From NCBI GenBank assembly GCA_016190625.1, contig JACPQF010000109.1, positions 1 to 41,438 on the forward strand: DNA of 41,438 nucleotides, written 5' to 3'. The notes beneath the pieces were generated by a model. It was not told the origin of the DNA. It did not search any database and worked only from the letters and a program-made list of their open reading frames with translations. Shown here in pieces: positions 40,829-41,438 of the stretch. Origin of the DNA: Chloroflexota bacterium (lineage in GTDB: Bacteria > Chloroflexota > Dehalococcoidia > JACPQF01). A program made the translations under genes and the position numbers. Numbering within the stretch: the stretch's first letter is position 1; each line of letters begins with the position of its first letter.

Positions 40829-41438
40829 GAGTATTCCAGCGGCGGTTGATCGTAGGCCTGGTCATCGCGGCGGCCCTCCTCAGCCGGTGGTTCCACCTCG
40901 ACGCCCAGTCGGTCTGGTATGATGAGGCCGTGGTAGTCCTCTTCTCCGGTAAGGGCCTGGCCTGGATATTCGCTCATCTTACCCAGGACACCATGCCGCC
41001 CCTTAATTACCTGCTTCTCCATTTCTGGTTGGGACTCGGCCGCCAGGAGGGCGCAATGCGGGTTCTCTCGTTCCTCTTCTCGGCGGGCTCCCTTCCCTTC
41101 GCCTATTTGCTGGCTCGCCGGCTGTTCGGCCGGCGGGTTGCCCTCCTGGCGATTCTCCTGGCCATCTTCTCTCCTTTCCAGATCTACTTCGCCCAGGAAG
41201 CGCGTATGTACGCTCAGTTGTCGTTCTTCAGCCTGGCAGCCGTCTATTTCTTTCTGCTAGCATGGCAGGAAGGGGGCCGCTGGCCTTGGCTTGGCTTCGC
41301 CCTGTCGTCCATCGCCGCCGCCTACACCCACAACCTCGGCCTGCTCACCTTGTTCAGCCTCGACGTTTTCGCCCTGGGCACGGTAGTGGTTAGGGGTCAG
41401 GGATCAGGGGACAGGGGACAGGGGTCAGGGGTGAGGGG
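40825..41438 (+). CDS. GT39/PMT_2-like membrane glycosyltransferase, 3' end outside window
   Basis: This gene is missing from the ORF track because it has no stop in the window. ATG at 40825 overlaps the DUF2079 stop (ATGA). It reads MRVFQRRLIVGLVIAAALLS, then SVWYDEAVVVLFSGKGLAWI, DTMPPLNYLLLHFWLGLG, IYFAQEARMYAQLSFF and AYTHNLGLLTLFSLDVFALG. This parallels the gene at 37401 motif by motif. The final visible residues, VVVRGQGSGDRGQGSGVRG, are encoded by a G-rich repeat at the same loop position where the paralog carries its own, different repeat. About 205 residues are visible of an expected 500 or more. Confidence 0.9.
   Translation, partial: MRVFQRRLIVGLVIAAALLSRWFHLDAQSVWYDEAVVVLFSGKGLAWIFAHLTQDTMPPLNYLLLHFWLGLGRQEGAMRVLSFLFSAGSLPFAYLLARRLFGRRVALLAILLAIFSPFQIYFAQEARMYAQLSFFSLAAVYFFLLAWQEGGRWPWLGFALSSIAAAYTHNLGLLTLFSLDVFALGTVVVRGQGSGDRGQGSGVR
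41389..41438. repeat. GGGTCAGGG/GGGACAGGG G-rich repeat at the window end
   Basis: AGGGGTCAGGGATCAGGGGA and similar units run to the edge of the window. The unit (GGGG-TCA, GGGG-ACA) differs from GGGTAGAGG but has the same G-run spacing. It is translated in frame as RGQGSGDRGQGSG. The right boundary is not visible. Confidence 0.8.

Overview
The window looks like a chromosomal segment of a Chloroflexota bacterium, probably a thermophilic or environmental lineage. This is inferred from sequence style, not from a search. The clues are moderately high GC, frequent GTG/TTG starts, a giant secreted protein with a TATPTPTA-type linker ending in a YLPVVLR tail, and dense short palindromic repeats of kinds I associate with this phylum.

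Layout. 1-2497 (+): a MoxR ATPase (5' end cut off), a DUF58 protein and a VWA membrane protein, the usual MoxR/Bat-type module. 2709-6880 (-): an RRM RNA-binding protein, two lipoproteins, and a GAF histidine kinase with a NarL-type response regulator. 7011-8117 (-): a decayed transposase. 8668-9519 (+): lgt. 9605-15352 (-): a 2-oxoacid/acetoin dehydrogenase complex (E1 alpha, E1 beta, E2, E3) preceded by a DUF35 Zn-ribbon gene and a truncated thiolase. 15783-16232 (-): a universal stress protein. 16566-18358 (+): a broken xanthine-dehydrogenase-type molybdenum subunit and an XdhC/CoxI-type accessory gene. 18361-20337 (-): an NAD(P)-binding epimerase-like protein and a second histidine kinase. 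20522-21307 (+): surE, which appears to start at CTG.

21676-25678 (+) is an exopolysaccharide control operon: a fused Wzz/BY-kinase, a NusG/RfaH/LoaP-like antiterminator, a stand-alone Wzz, a stand-alone BY-kinase and a small membrane protein. It is preceded by a near-consensus promoter and a structured leader. Convergent to it is a 1796-aa secreted protein with about 15 carboxypeptidase-regulatory-like repeats (26046-31436, -). From 31657 to the window end (+) lie six tightly coupled membrane-protein genes: five GT-C type glycosyltransferases and one DUF2079 protein. The last is truncated by the window edge and absent from the ORF track. Together 21-41 kb looks like a cell-surface glycan locus.

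The most unusual theme is that several unrelated repeat families sit inside open reading frames without breaking them. They are 28-38 bp perfect palindromes, GGGTAGAG-type G-rich arrays, CCCTCACCCTAACCC elements and MITE-like inverted repeats. They build the E2 linker, three separate loops of one glycosyltransferase, and the N-terminus plus a loop of another. Two paralogous glycosyltransferases carry different repeats at the same loop position. Other points are the CTG start of surE, a tandem palindromic operator upstream of a consensus-like promoter, a predicted leaderless glycosyltransferase mRNA and a Cys cluster in the GAF kinase. No tRNA, rRNA or CRISPR array was seen.
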